From the NCBI RefSeq assembly GCF_001676785.2, contig NZ_CP015910.2:620001-684000 (forward strand): a stretch of 64,000 nt of DNA. Direction: 5' to 3'. Shown one piece after another: positions 37,677 through 46,661 of this stretch (the first letter of the stretch is position 1; each line of letters starts with the position of its first letter). The translations under genes were made by a program, and so were the position numbers. The notes beneath the pieces are model-generated. The model was not told the origin of the DNA. It saw only the letters and a program-made list of their open reading frames with translations, and did no database searches. The stretch comes from Brachyspira hyodysenteriae ATCC 27164. Its GTDB lineage: Bacteria > Spirochaetota > Brachyspiria > Brachyspirales > Brachyspiraceae.

Positions 37677-38175
37677 TTATGAACTATTAAAAAGAGATGA
37701 TAGAAAAACTTTATCAGATGCACAAACAAAACTTTATATAAAAGCAGAAAATGATATTTTTATTATAAAAGTTGATAATGGTATATTTAATGACGATGTA
37801 AAAAAATGTGATTACTTAGCATATAGAGAAAAAGAAGTTTCTAATTTTATAGAATTAAAAGGTTCAAAAATAGATAAAGCATATATTCAAATTATAGAAA
37901 CAATCAAAAATATTTCAAACAACGATAAATTAAAACATTTAATAGATATAAAAGAATTAAAAGCTTATATAGTTAGTAAAGAAAAAAATAAAATTCCTAA
38001 TGGTATAGAAAATAAATCAAAAGAATTGGCAAAAATTTTATATGCTAAATCTAAAATAAGACCAAATAATATGATTGATTTAGTAAAATATGTTCTTGTG
38101 GTTTCTGATAATGATAAAAGAAAATCTAGCGGAAATAGAATAATATGTTCATCTAAACATCCTCTAATATTATAA
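37666..38175 (+). CDS. Small PD-(D/E)XK-like putative nuclease, partner of the ATPase
   Basis: A 169-residue protein whose start lies inside the end of the ATPase gene. The region KKCDYLAYREKEVSNFIELKG gives Asp49 and Glu63-x-Lys65, the arrangement of a PD-(D/E)XK nuclease core, followed by AYIQIIETI (Gln75), as in the QxxxY-type extension of such enzymes. The rest is Lys-rich. I see no named domain. Tight translational coupling with an ABC-type ATPase suggests a sensor/effector defence module. Nuclease activity is inferred from motif spacing only. Confidence 0.6.
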   Translation: MNNNYELLKRDDRKTLSDAQTKLYIKAENDIFIIKVDNGIFNDDVKKCDYLAYREKEVSNFIELKGSKIDKAYIQIIETIKNISNNDKLKHLIDIKELKAYIVSKEKNKIPNGIENKSKELAKILYAKSKIRPNNMIDLVKYVLVVSDNDKRKSSGNRIICSSKHPLIL

Positions 38176-38198
38176 TATAACTATTATTTATATAATTT

Positions 38199-39266
38199 TT
38201 ATACTCTTATATTTGGTATATCAAATACTTTTCCATTTTCAAAGTTTTTTACTTTTTCTTTTTCTGTAACAGTAATAAAAACTTGTCCTAATGTTTTTAT
38301 GTATTCAAGTATATTATCTCTTCTTGTATTATCAAGTTCAAGCATAGCATCGTCAATTAATAGAATAGGGGACTTTTTTCTGTATTCTGATAATATTTTT
38401 TCGCTTGCCAATTTCATTATAAGCGTAAACATTCTCTTTTCGCCTTGAGATGAGAATTTTTTCGACAATGAATTTTTATAAAAGAATTGATATTCCGCTC
38501 TATGTATTCCGAAATATGTTGTATGCATTCTGATTTGTTCCTGCAATGTAGTTTCAAGTTTTTTAATGTATTCATTTTCATTTAAAATATCTTCTATAGT
38601 GGACTGATATTTTATAGCATAAGGGTTTTCATCATTAAAAATATTTTTATAAATTTCATTCATCTTTTCTTCTAAAAAAGCAGAATATTTTTTATTTTCA
38701 TTAGCTATATAAAGAGAAAGTTTTGCTATGTCGCTATTATAAATATATGCTTCATTAGGTTTTGTATTAAGACAAATATTTCTCATTTTAAGAAGCTTAT
38801 TGTATTTTATCAATGCAATCAAATATTCTGATGATATTGTTGATATTAGCATGTTAAAATAATCGCGTCTTAATTTAGGCTCTGCTATAACCAAATCAGT
38901 ATCATTAGGAAGAAATATAACATAAAGTATTCTTCCTATTAAATCTTTTCTTGAAGATACTTCTTTTTTATCAATGAATACTTTTTTTATTTTTTTTTGA
39001 TAGGCTATTTCTATATTAGTATCATAATTAAGTTCATCTTCCCTGAAAACACCTCTCAAAAAATAATTATCATTTCCATTTTTTACAAGCTCTCTGTCTA
39101 GTCTAGTTCTAAATGATACGCCGTTTCCAAGCATATATATTGCTTCTAGTATATTAGTTTTACCGCATCCGTTATGTCCGTAGAGAACATTTATTTTATC
39201 AGAGAATTCAAATATATTTTCATTATAATTTCTAAAAGAACGTAATGTAAGTTCTTTAAGTATCAT
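38199..39266 (-). CDS. recF: DNA replication/repair protein RecF
   Basis: Loads RecA at gaps with RecO and RecR; an SMC-like ATPase in the cytoplasm. Walker A GHNGCGKTN at residues 30-38 after the N-terminal LKELTLRSFRNY, the RecF block FLPNDTDLVIAEPKLRRDYFN, signature SSQGEKR and Walker B ILLIDDAMLELD. Length 355 is typical. It is convergent with the defence-like pair, and only 23 bases separate them. It is not next to dnaA/dnaN/gyrB here, so the classical recF neighbourhood is not kept. Confidence 0.94.
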   Translation of the reverse strand: MILKELTLRSFRNYNENIFEFSDKINVLYGHNGCGKTNILEAIYMLGNGVSFRTRLDRELVKNGNDNYFLRGVFREDELNYDTNIEIAYQKKIKKVFIDKKEVSSRKDLIGRILYVIFLPNDTDLVIAEPKLRRDYFNMLISTISSEYLIALIKYNKLLKMRNICLNTKPNEAYIYNSDIAKLSLYIANENKKYSAFLEEKMNEIYKNIFNDENPYAIKYQSTIEDILNENEYIKKLETTLQEQIRMHTTYFGIHRAEYQFFYKNSLSKKFSSQGEKRMFTLIMKLASEKILSEYRKKSPILLIDDAMLELDNTRRDNILEYIKTLGQVFITVTEKEKVKNFENGKVFDIPNIRV

Positions 39267-39354
39267 TTTATAAGCCTTTAATATTATAGTGAAAAGTATT
39301 ATATATTAAAATATTAAAAATAGTAGTGCTTTATATTGTTAGTTTTTTAAAAAT

Positions 39355-39387
39355 AAGGCTTGCTAATAATAAATATTAACAAGCCTT
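39355..39387 (-). terminator. Intrinsic terminator downstream of metK
   Basis: AAGGCTTG (39355-39362) pairs with 39380-39387; the inner bases extend the stem in part. On the minus strand a T-run follows. It separates metK from recF. Confidence 0.75.
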
Positions 39388-39417
39388 GAATGTTTAAAAC
39401 TTTTTTATTGAAATCAA

Positions 39418-40602
39418 TTATTTAGCATTAGCAAACAAATCTTTTATATCTGTTTTTTCCCAAGTAAACTCTGGAAGCTCTCTTCCGAAGTGACCATAAG
39501 CTGTAGTCTTTTCGTAAATAGGTCTTCTTAAATCTAATCTTTTGATTATACCTGCAGGAGTTAAATCAAGCTCTTTAGAAACTATATTAGCTAATACTTC
39601 ATCATGTACTTTTGCTGTACCGAAAGTATTAACATATACAGATAAAGGCTCAGGAACACCAATTGCATAAGCAAACTGTACTAATGCTCTGTCAGCTATA
39701 CCAGAAGCAACAATGTTTTTAGCAACGTATCTAGCCATATAACAAGCACTTCTGTCTACTTTTGTAGGATCTTTACCAGAGAAAGCTCCGCCGCCATGTG
39801 CACCATGTCCGCCGTAACTGTCTACAATGATTTTTCTTCCTGTTAATCCGCAGTCTCCCATAGGTCCGCCAACTACGAATGAACCTGTTGGGTTAATATA
39901 ATATTTTGTGTTTGAATCAAGCATATTAGCCGGGCATATTTCGTTAATAACATATTTTTTAATGTCAGCTTCTATCTGCTTATGATCAACACCTGCAGCA
40001 TGCTGAGTAGAAATAACAACAGCTTCTATTCTTGCAGCTTTACCGTCTTTATATTCAACAGTAACCTGACTTTTTCCGTCTGGTCTTAAATAGTCAACTA
40101 CTTTGTCTTTTCTTACTTTAGTTAAACGTTCTGCTAATCTATGAGCTAAATGTATAGTTAAAGGCATAAATGTTTCAGTTTCATTTATAGCATAACCGAA
40201 CATTATACCCTGGTCGCCTGCACCTTCAGAAACATTTGATGATTCAGAATTAAATAATCCTTTTCCCGCACTAACTCCCATATCTATATCTGGAGACTGT
40301 TCTGCAATAGACTCCATAACTGCACAAGTATCAGCGTCAAAACCCATATCGCTGCTTGTGTATCCTATTCGCCTTACGGTATCTCTAGCGATTTTTTGAT
40401 AATCCAATTTAGCTTTTGTAGTGATTTCTCCGGCAATCATGATCATTCCAGTTTTTGCCAAAGTTTCACATGCAACTCTAGAATTAGGATCTTGTTTTAA
40501 ACATTCGTCTAAGACTGCATCGCTTACAGCATCGCAGATCTTATCAGGATGGCCTTCTGTTACCGACTCAGAAGAGAAATAATAATTCTTTATCTCTGCC
40601 AT
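39418..40602 (-). CDS. metK: S-adenosylmethionine synthetase
   Basis: Makes SAM from methionine and ATP. Motifs: [20 protein letters not shown] at the N-terminus, [12 protein letters not shown], and [20 protein letters not shown]. Length 394 is normal. GAGG precedes the ATG. The 5' region is only about 30 bases from the promoter, so there is no room for a SAM riboswitch. Monocistronic. Confidence 0.97.
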   Translation of the reverse strand: MAEIKNYYFSSESVTEGHPDKICDAVSDAVLDECLKQDPNSRVACETLAKTGMIMIAGEITTKAKLDYQKIARDTVRRIGYTSSDMGFDADTCAVMESIAEQSPDIDMGVSAGKGLFNSESSNVSEGAGDQGIMFGYAINETETFMPLTIHLAHRLAERLTKVRKDKVVDYLRPDGKSQVTVEYKDGKAARIEAVVISTQHAAGVDHKQIEADIKKYVINEICPANMLDSNTKYYINPTGSFVVGGPMGDCGLTGRKIIVDSYGGHGAHGGGAFSGKDPTKVDRSACYMARYVAKNIVASGIADRALVQFAYAIGVPEPLSVYVNTFGTAKVHDEVLANIVSKELDLTPAGIIKRLDLRRPIYEKTTAYGHFGRELPEFTWEKTDIKDLFANAK

Positions 40603-40634
40603 AGTTTTACCTCTTTTTTAAATATAATCGTGTT

Positions 40635-40663
40635 ATTGTATATCTGTTAACATAAATAGTCAA
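40635..40663 (-). promoter_or_regulatory. metK promoter
   Basis: On the minus strand TTGACT (40663-40658) and TACAAT (40640-40635) are 17 bases apart, placing the transcript start about 27 bases before metK. Confidence 0.7.
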
Positions 40664-40779
40664 GGAAATATTTGATAATTATTATAATTTAGTATAAATA
40701 ACTATTAAGATTGCAGTAAATTATTATTGTATATAGAATTATTTTTCGTATTATAATACATATCAAACTATAGTATAGA

Positions 40780-41766
40780 CTATGGTATTATTAAAAACCT
40801 TGTTGTAGAAAGTATAATACTCAGACATAAACAAAGAAAAGCTACTATAATAAACGGCTTGTATAATTCATCATATTGTATAAGATCATCATCTAGTATA
40901 GGCTTTTTTTCTAATCTGTCTATTGTATTATAAACATTATCCAAAGCAGATGCGTTTTTGGCATTAAAATATTTACCGCCTGTAGTTGCTGCTATATCAA
41001 TTAAAGATTCTTCATTTAAGGTAAAATCTGCTCTTATTCTTCTCTTACCATAGTTGGGATCATCATAAGTAACCCAAGCATGACTTCCATTAGCATCGCC
41101 TATACCTATTGTATATATTTTTATATTGAAATTTGATGCTATTTCGGAAGCTAATTTAGGATCTATTTCTCCTGAATTATTTTCTCCGTCTGTGAGAAGT
41201 ATTATGATTTTTTCATTATCCTCTTTTACACTTCTAAGCATATCAACAGCTGTTGCAATTCCAAGTCCTATTGATGTAGAGCCTTCTTCATCTATTTCTA
41301 TTTTTTTTATTTCTTCTTCTAATGAAGTATAGTCAAAAGTGGCAGGAGATAGTACAGAAGCCCTTAATGCAAATGATACTAAACTTATTTTATCAAAATT
41401 TCTTTTTTTGATAAAGTCAATCATAGTTTTTTTTGAAGCTTCAAGTCTTGTAGGTATCATGTCTTCAGCCATCATAGAAGGAGAAACATCAACAACAAGA
41501 GAAATATAAACACCTTCTCCATTAATATCTGATAAATGTGAAACTTTTGCAGGACGCGATAAGCCTATTATAGAAAAAGCAAGAGCAAAGATAATAAGCA
41601 TAAATGGTATATCTTTAACATAGTATCTTGATTTCAATACTTTAGACATACTTACCCTTGGGTGCTTTACAGAATAAGAATGATTTTTTCTTGTTTGTAT
41701 ATATAAAAATATTATAATAGGTAAAGTTAACAGCAAGAATAAAAATTTTGGCGATACAAAAGTCAT
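40780..41766 (-). CDS. BatA-like von Willebrand factor A membrane protein
   Basis: A 328-residue inner-membrane protein: two N-terminal membrane segments (residues 7-23 and 53-70), a VWA domain from about residue 86 with the metal-site motif DVSPS (D93, S95, S97) and TDGENNSG, and a C-terminal membrane helix (about 303-325). This is the layout of BatA/BatB aerotolerance proteins. The usual neighbours (MoxR ATPase, DUF58, BatD) are not beside it, so it is an orphan here. Its partner and cargo are unknown. Confidence 0.85.
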   Translation of the reverse strand: MTFVSPKFLFLLLTLPIIIFLYIQTRKNHSYSVKHPRVSMSKVLKSRYYVKDIPFMLIIFALAFSIIGLSRPAKVSHLSDINGEGVYISLVVDVSPSMMAEDMIPTRLEASKKTMIDFIKKRNFDKISLVSFALRASVLSPATFDYTSLEEEIKKIEIDEEGSTSIGLGIATAVDMLRSVKEDNEKIIILLTDGENNSGEIDPKLASEIASNFNIKIYTIGIGDANGSHAWVTYDDPNYGKRRIRADFTLNEESLIDIAATTGGKYFNAKNASALDNVYNTIDRLEKKPILDDDLIQYDELYKPFIIVAFLCLCLSIILSTTRFLIIP

Positions 41767-41944
41767 TTACACATTTTCCTAATCATAATTTTAATATTAA
41801 AACATAATAAATAAAGCAAAGTAATATTTGCTAAATTATTATACTAAAATACGGATAAAAGTAAAGTAGTATATAACCCCATATAAGTATATTCAATAAT
41901 AAAAAACTGATAAATACATAATGAGTCAAAATTTACTATAAATA

Positions 41945-42955
41945 TTATTTGTTTTCTAATAATTTATCTATTATAGAAACAGCCTTTTTGAATCTTGACT
42001 GATAATCTCCATTTATGGAATGATATTTGATATTTAGATTATGAAGTATATCTTTTATTTTGTTACTGTATTTTATTCTATCATTTTTTATAACTTCGCT
42101 TCTGTCACCGTCCTGAACAAAATCAACATCAGGCTCTAAAAATAGTATGGCATCATATTTGTTTATATTTATAATAGCCTTTGCTAATCTTTCATTATCT
42201 ATAATATTTTCATCTTCTAAGAAATGCATATAAAAGTTTGTAATTATAGCATCAGTATCAATAAATAATATCTTGTTGCTTCTTTCTATTGCTTTTATTT
42301 CATTTAATTTATGGGTAAGAAGTATTTCTGTAAAATCTTCTGAAAGCATAAGCAAATCAGTTCCAGACTTTTCGGATAATTCTCTGCCTGCTTCTTCTAT
42401 ATAGTTTGTATTATAATAATTTGCTAAATTAATTGTGAGAGTAGATTTTCCTGTGCTTTCGCTTCCTAATAATAAAACTTTTTTTGTATAATAAGGCTTT
42501 ACTATATTAGGCAGATAATCCCAATATTTATAAACATTTTCTCTTATTTTTGAAGAGCTTATTTCATTTCTTTCTATAAATATTAATTCTGATTCTTTAT
42601 AATATCTTGTGTAAAAAGAATCTTTATCTTTATAATCATCTCCGCAAAATACTGCATCGATTTTCTCGCCTATAGCATTTTTTATTTTTATAGAATCTTC
42701 TTCCCATAAATCTTCTGTATATTCTTCTTTTGTTTTCGCATTATCTTCTATAAATATAATTTTTACATTTCCAATATGCTTTGTTAATTGATAAAGCCAT
42801 CGGTATCTTATTTTTTTATCAATTTCATTTCTATTATTACCTATAGCTAAGACAATATAAAGTTTTTTGCATTGATTGGCTGCTTCTATTATGCATCTTA
42901 CATGCCCAAGATGAAGAGGATTAAAAGAACCTCCGTACATTCCTACATTATACAT
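41945..42955 (-). CDS. nadR: NadR-like bifunctional NMN adenylyltransferase/ribosylnicotinamide kinase
   Basis: Converts nicotinamide riboside to NMN (kinase) and then to NAD (adenylyltransferase). The N-terminal nucleotidyltransferase has GMYGGSFNPLHLGHV, the C-terminal kinase has the P-loop GSESTGKST (residues 164-172) and EEAGRELSEKSG. The helix-turn-helix repressor domain of enterobacterial NadR is absent. It overlaps the end of the pnuC gene upstream by 8 bases, forming an uptake-plus-conversion operon. Confidence 0.92.
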   Translation of the reverse strand: MYNVGMYGGSFNPLHLGHVRCIIEAANQCKKLYIVLAIGNNRNEIDKKIRYRWLYQLTKHIGNVKIIFIEDNAKTKEEYTEDLWEEDSIKIKNAIGEKIDAVFCGDDYKDKDSFYTRYYKESELIFIERNEISSSKIRENVYKYWDYLPNIVKPYYTKKVLLLGSESTGKSTLTINLANYYNTNYIEEAGRELSEKSGTDLLMLSEDFTEILLTHKLNEIKAIERSNKILFIDTDAIITNFYMHFLEDENIIDNERLAKAIININKYDAILFLEPDVDFVQDGDRSEVIKNDRIKYSNKIKDILHNLNIKYHSINGDYQSRFKKAVSIIDKLLENK

Positions 42956-43655
42956 AAAAACTCCGAATTATTTTTTTATTAGATTCTCTATACCATTTTA
43001 TAAACATAAACAAGGCATTAACCAAATAAACGCTCCACATAAGAAGAGTTGCTATATTATCTCCTCCGCTTGAGAAATTAATATACCATATAGAAATATT
43101 TAGAATGTTTACAAGTATCCACATTATCCATTGTTCAGTACATCTTTTTACACATAGAATCTGAGCAGTTACAGCAAATACTGTACTTGCACTATCAACA
43201 AAAGGAAGAGATCCTCCTAATTTTTTTAATATTAGTCCGTAAATAAATATTGATACAAAAGACAAAGCAAATATTATAATTTTATATTTATTATCCAATT
43301 TTGTTTTTATAACTTCTTTGCTTTCATTATTTATATTTCTGCTCCATAATACAAAGCCAACTATATTCATAGGTATATAATAGAAGATATTAAGCATAAA
43401 CTCGCCGTAATATTTAGCATTAAAAGCAATATATGAATAAAGAATAGTATTAATCATTCCAAATATATATGAAGATAATTTTCCTTTACCTGTGAGAATT
43501 ACACATAATATACCGCTTATTGAAGATATTATACCGATAATATTTTCTTTCCAATATATAGAAAGTGATAATATTATACTGCTTGCAATTATAATCCATA
43601 CAATTTCTATAGCTTTCCAATTTTGAAGTTCATTTTTTATAAAGTTTTTTATCAT
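42948..43655 (-). CDS. pnuC: Nicotinamide riboside transporter PnuC
   Basis: A 235-residue polytopic inner-membrane protein of the PnuC family, with about seven membrane segments. Typical features are WKENIIGIISSISGILCVIL near the N-terminus, a YYIPMNIVGFVLWSRN block, and the conserved EQWIMWILVNILNISIWYI in the second half. It lets nicotinamide riboside in by facilitated diffusion, and phosphorylation by the NadR kinase encoded next traps it. The two genes overlap. Confidence 0.92.
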   Translation of the reverse strand: MIKNFIKNELQNWKAIEIVWIIIASSIILSLSIYWKENIIGIISSISGILCVILTGKGKLSSYIFGMINTILYSYIAFNAKYYGEFMLNIFYYIPMNIVGFVLWSRNINNESKEVIKTKLDNKYKIIIFALSFVSIFIYGLILKKLGGSLPFVDSASTVFAVTAQILCVKRCTEQWIMWILVNILNISIWYINFSSGGDNIATLLMWSVYLVNALFMFIKWYRESNKKIIRSFYV

Positions 43656-43688
43656 AATTATTTTTTATTTAAATAAATTTTTTTATTT

Positions 43689-43716
43689 ATTTTATACTTA
43701 TAGTATATAAAGTCAA
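43689..43716 (-). promoter_or_regulatory. pnuC-nadR promoter
   Basis: On the minus strand TTGACT (43716-43711) and TAAAAT (43694-43689) are 16 bases apart. The transcript would start about 30 bases before pnuC. Confidence 0.55.
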
Positions 43717-43789
43717 TTATTTACACACATATTTAGTAGTAAGCATGAAATTTTAAATGGTTATGTATGTGAATTTTCTTTTTAATTTT

Positions 43790-44155
43790 CTCTAATTCCC
43801 CGCCCATTATATTTGTTAATCTATTTTGTAATTATAACTTTTATTTTCTTTTTTATTTTATATAGATATTACAGCACCCGCCCTAGCTTTTATTAAATTT
43901 ACGGCTTTACAATTTTATATCTATTTAGTAGATACTAAAAATTTTGAGTTTGACAACAGAGGCACTTTATATATATGTTATCTACTTTTTTGTCGTATAC
44001 CTCACAGCTGGACTTTGTCAAATGCAGTTCTTTTGGTTCTTTTATACCAATAAAATAACTGGGGGTGTGGCACGTCTGTGTGCTTCGCAGGGCAAAGCCA
44101 CATATATAAAAATATAACTTTATTTTTTGACAAAGTATATTTGTTTAGGTATAAT
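43790..44155 (+). repeat. Interspersed repeat element, copy 1, with an outward promoter at its end
   Basis: This gene-free stretch stands out by several G+C-rich blocks (CCCCGCCC near 43798, CACCCGCCCT near 43875, and 44061-44100) in AT-rich DNA. Two blocks recur in inverted orientation at 53.1-53.2 kb: the 25-base block at 44069-44093 (23 of 25 matches) and a 30-base block at 44124-44153 (28 of 30) that contains a promoter. The spacing between the blocks is similar (30 and 33 bases). No coding frame is visible. It is therefore a mobile or amplified non-coding element. Confidence 0.7.
44127..44155 (+). promoter_or_regulatory. Perfect consensus promoter of pheA-aroK, lying in the repeat
   Basis: TTGACA (44127-44132) and TATAAT (44150-44155) are exactly 17 bases apart. 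It is the ideal promoter and lies 34 bases before the pheA start. The same sequence occurs in the inverted repeat copy at 53109-53137, so the promoter is part of the element. Confidence 0.8.
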
Positions 44156-44188
44156 CTTAAATATTAAAAACTATAAAAGGACATGACT

Positions 44189-45310
44189 ATGCTTAATGAT
44201 GAATTACAGGAATTAAGAAAAGATATTGATAGAATAGATAAGCAGATAGTAAATTTGATAGATGAAAGAATGAAAGTAAGTTTGAAAGTAGGGGAGACAA
44301 AAAAGAAATATAATGCTCCTATATTCGATCCAAAAAGGGAAAAAGAAGTTATAGCAAAAAAAATAGAATTGCTTGAAAATAAAGAATTATCAGGATTAAT
44401 TACTACTATTTATAATGATATAATGTATACATCAAAACAGCTTCAGAAACATTTGATTGATGAATATAATATTAAAGAAGATAAAAAAGATGATAATGAT
44501 AATATAAAATATGATGAAAAGATAGTGTATCAGGGCAGAGAGGGCGGAAACGGACATGAAGCTGCTTTAAAATTCTTCGGTGAGAATGCTAAACTTGTAA
44601 AGAAAGAACATTTTGATGATGTGCTTGAGAGTATAAGAAGCAGAGAATGTTATTACGGAGTTTTGCCTTTGGAAAATTCTTCTACAGGAATGGTTAATGA
44701 AGTTTTGGATATACTTGCAGATTATAACTGTAAAATAGTAGGAGAGGTTTATCTTCCTATAGAATACGGACTTATGTTAAAAAAAGGTACTAGTATAAAA
44801 GATATTAAAAAAGTTATATCTCATCATCAGGCTTTGAAGCAATGTTCTAATTTTATAAAAGAAAATAATTTTGAAGAGATAACAGCATCAAATACAGCAG
44901 AAGCAGCATTCATAGTTTCTAATGGAAATGATAAAGAATTAGCTTCAATTTCTAATAAGCATGCTTGTAAAATTTATGATTTGGAGATGCTTGAAGAAAA
45001 TATTGAGAATATTAAAGGAAATACAACTCGTTTTATTATAGTTGCTAATTATGACAATGCTTTAAAAAGCGGTAATAAGATGACTATAAGATTTTTGCTT
45101 CCTCATGAAAATGGAAGTTTGGCAGATTCTTTGAATAAATTAAAAAGTTTTAATTTAACTTCTATAGTAAGCCGTCCGCATGTTGAGAGAAAATGGCAGT
45201 ATTATTTTTATATTGATATGACAGGTGATTTTGAAAAAAGTAAAGAAGAATTTGAAGAGTTCAAAAACAGTGTTGAAAATTTAATTGTTTTAGGTGTGTA
45301 TAATGAATAA
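44189..45310 (+). CDS. pheA: Bifunctional chorismate mutase/prephenate dehydratase (P-protein)
   Basis: Turns chorismate into prephenate and then phenylpyruvate, the Phe branch. Residues 1-85 are an AroQ-type chorismate mutase (LRKDIDRIDKQIVNLIDERM), then the dehydratase (VYQGREGGNGHEAALKFFG, PLENSSTGMVNEVLD, GNTTRF) and a C-terminal ACT domain (VSRPHVERKWQYYFYID) for Phe feedback. An ATG at 44183 is too close to the AAAGG at 44176-44180; the ATG at 44189 has proper spacing and is chosen. aroK overlaps its end by 8 bases. Transcription comes from a repeat-borne promoter. Confidence 0.94.
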   Translation: MLNDELQELRKDIDRIDKQIVNLIDERMKVSLKVGETKKKYNAPIFDPKREKEVIAKKIELLENKELSGLITTIYNDIMYTSKQLQKHLIDEYNIKEDKKDDNDNIKYDEKIVYQGREGGNGHEAALKFFGENAKLVKKEHFDDVLESIRSRECYYGVLPLENSSTGMVNEVLDILADYNCKIVGEVYLPIEYGLMLKKGTSIKDIKKVISHHQALKQCSNFIKENNFEEITASNTAEAAFIVSNGNDKELASISNKHACKIYDLEMLEENIENIKGNTTRFIIVANYDNALKSGNKMTIRFLLPHENGSLADSLNKLKSFNLTSIVSRPHVERKWQYYFYIDMTGDFEKSKEEFEEFKNSVENLIVLGVYNE

Positions 45311-45830
45311 TATAAAAAATAATAAGATTATATTTATTGTAGGTTTACCAGGATGCGGAAAAAGTGCATTATCAAAAATGCTTGCCAAAAAATTAAATTA
45401 TGATTTGTACGATATGGATTCTTTTATAGAAAAAAAAGAGGGTAGGACTATAACAAATATTTTTGCTGATAATGGAGAGGCTTATTTTAGAAATATTGAA
45501 AGCGAAGTGCTTGAAGAATTAAGCAATTTAAATAATGCCGTTATATCTACAGGAGGCGGTATAGTTCTTGCTGAAAAAAACAGAAATATTATGAAAGATA
45601 AAGGATTAACTATTTTTATAGATAGAAGTCCTGATATTATACTTCAAAATATAGACCCTACAGAAAGACCGCTTCTTGCTAAGGATAAAAATAAATTATT
45701 AGAATTATCTAAACAGAGAGATAGTTTATACAGGGAATCAGCACATATTATATTCACTCATAATACTTGGGAAGATAATATTGATAATACTTTTCAAAAA
45801 TTTTATGAAAGTATTAAGAATTATATTTAA
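45303..45830 (+). CDS. aroK: Shikimate kinase
   Basis: Phosphorylates shikimate with ATP, fifth step of the aromatic pathway. P-loop GLPGCGKSALSK, the DMDSFIEKKEGRTI shikimate-binding segment with the Asp pair, the FRNIESEVLEEL block and STGGGIVL, and the lid with DPTERPLL. About 175 residues, typical. The frame starts at a GTG (45294), but the ATG at 45303 has AGG eight bases upstream and gives a normal N-terminus. It is translationally coupled to pheA. Confidence 0.94.
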   Translation: MNNIKNNKIIFIVGLPGCGKSALSKMLAKKLNYDLYDMDSFIEKKEGRTITNIFADNGEAYFRNIESEVLEELSNLNNAVISTGGGIVLAEKNRNIMKDKGLTIFIDRSPDIILQNIDPTERPLLAKDKNKLLELSKQRDSLYRESAHIIFTHNTWEDNIDNTFQKFYESIKNYI

Positions 45831-45918
45831 AAATTACTATTGATAAAAACAAAAAGAAGTATTATATTATTTTATTTATATAGCAAATTATATATTATAA
45901 TAATGTTAGGATTAAAAT

Positions 45919-46617
45919 ATGATAGCTGTTTTCGTTAATATGATAGCTGTACTTGTGGGTTCTATTATAGGTTTTGCATTCAAAAATAAATTATCAAAAA
46001 GGTATGAAGAGCCTGTTTTTATTGCTGCCGGTATAATATCCCTTACTATTGGTATTACTATGGCTATAACTACAAAGCATATATTAATATTTGCAGTGTC
46101 TATTATGCTTGGCGGTGTTACTGGAACATTCTTTAGAGTAGAGGAAAAAATAGAATTATTCGGTGAGTTTTTAAAAAGTAAATTTGCTTTCAAAGAGAAT
46201 TCTGGTAATTTTGCATTAGGTTTTCTCACTTCTTCAATACTTTTCTGTTCAGGATCAATGTCCATAGTTGGTTCATTTCAGGCAGGTACTCAGGGAATAT
46301 ATGATTTAATATTTACAAAAAGCGTAATAGACGGATTTGTTGCCGTATTTATGTCTACAGTTTATGGTATAGGGGTAGCTTTTTCTATAATAAGTATATT
46401 TGTTTATCAAGGAGCTTTGACTATACTTTCATCTTTTTTAGAGCCTTATGTTTCTGAAACTATGCTTAATGAGGTTTCTGCTGTTGGCGGAGCTACTGTT
46501 ATGATGATAGGGATAAATTTATTGAAATTGGCCAAAATAAAGACAGGAGATTTTCTTCCAGCTTTAATTTATTCTATTTTACTTGTTTTGCTTATACCTT
46601 ATATTCAATTTTTATGA
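45919..46617 (+). CDS. DUF554 family membrane protein
   Basis: A 232-residue polytopic membrane protein with about six or seven segments. It fits DUF554: N-terminal NMIAVLVGSIIGFAFKNKLS, the conserved GFLTSSILFCSGSMSIVGS and the later GATVMMIGINLLKLAKIK. The family is a putative transporter or channel of unknown substrate. TTAGGA lies upstream. It follows aroK by 88 bases and precedes an unknown gene by 44 bases. Confidence 0.85.
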   Translation: MIAVFVNMIAVLVGSIIGFAFKNKLSKRYEEPVFIAAGIISLTIGITMAITTKHILIFAVSIMLGGVTGTFFRVEEKIELFGEFLKSKFAFKENSGNFALGFLTSSILFCSGSMSIVGSFQAGTQGIYDLIFTKSVIDGFVAVFMSTVYGIGVAFSIISIFVYQGALTILSSFLEPYVSETMLNEVSAVGGATVMMIGINLLKLAKIKTGDFLPALIYSILLVLLIPYIQFL

Positions 46618-46661
46618 TATAATATATCAATATAATATATAAATGTTAGGAGATATTATCA

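Noticed and set aside
38176-38198. Terminator between the nuclease-like gene and recF
   Set aside because: Only 23 A/T bases lie between them and no stem can form there.
40603-40663. SAM riboswitch before metK
   Set aside because: The promoter is only about 30 bases from the start codon, with no room for a riboswitch, and no conserved core is visible.
44061-44100. tRNA or structured RNA gene in the G+C-rich block
   Set aside because: No acceptor stem, T-loop or anticodon arm can be drawn; the same block recurs inverted at 53 kb, so it is a repeat.
44127-44188. Phe leader peptide before pheA
   Set aside because: The leader is only about 25 bases; no small frame with Phe codons exists there, unlike the DAHP synthase leader.
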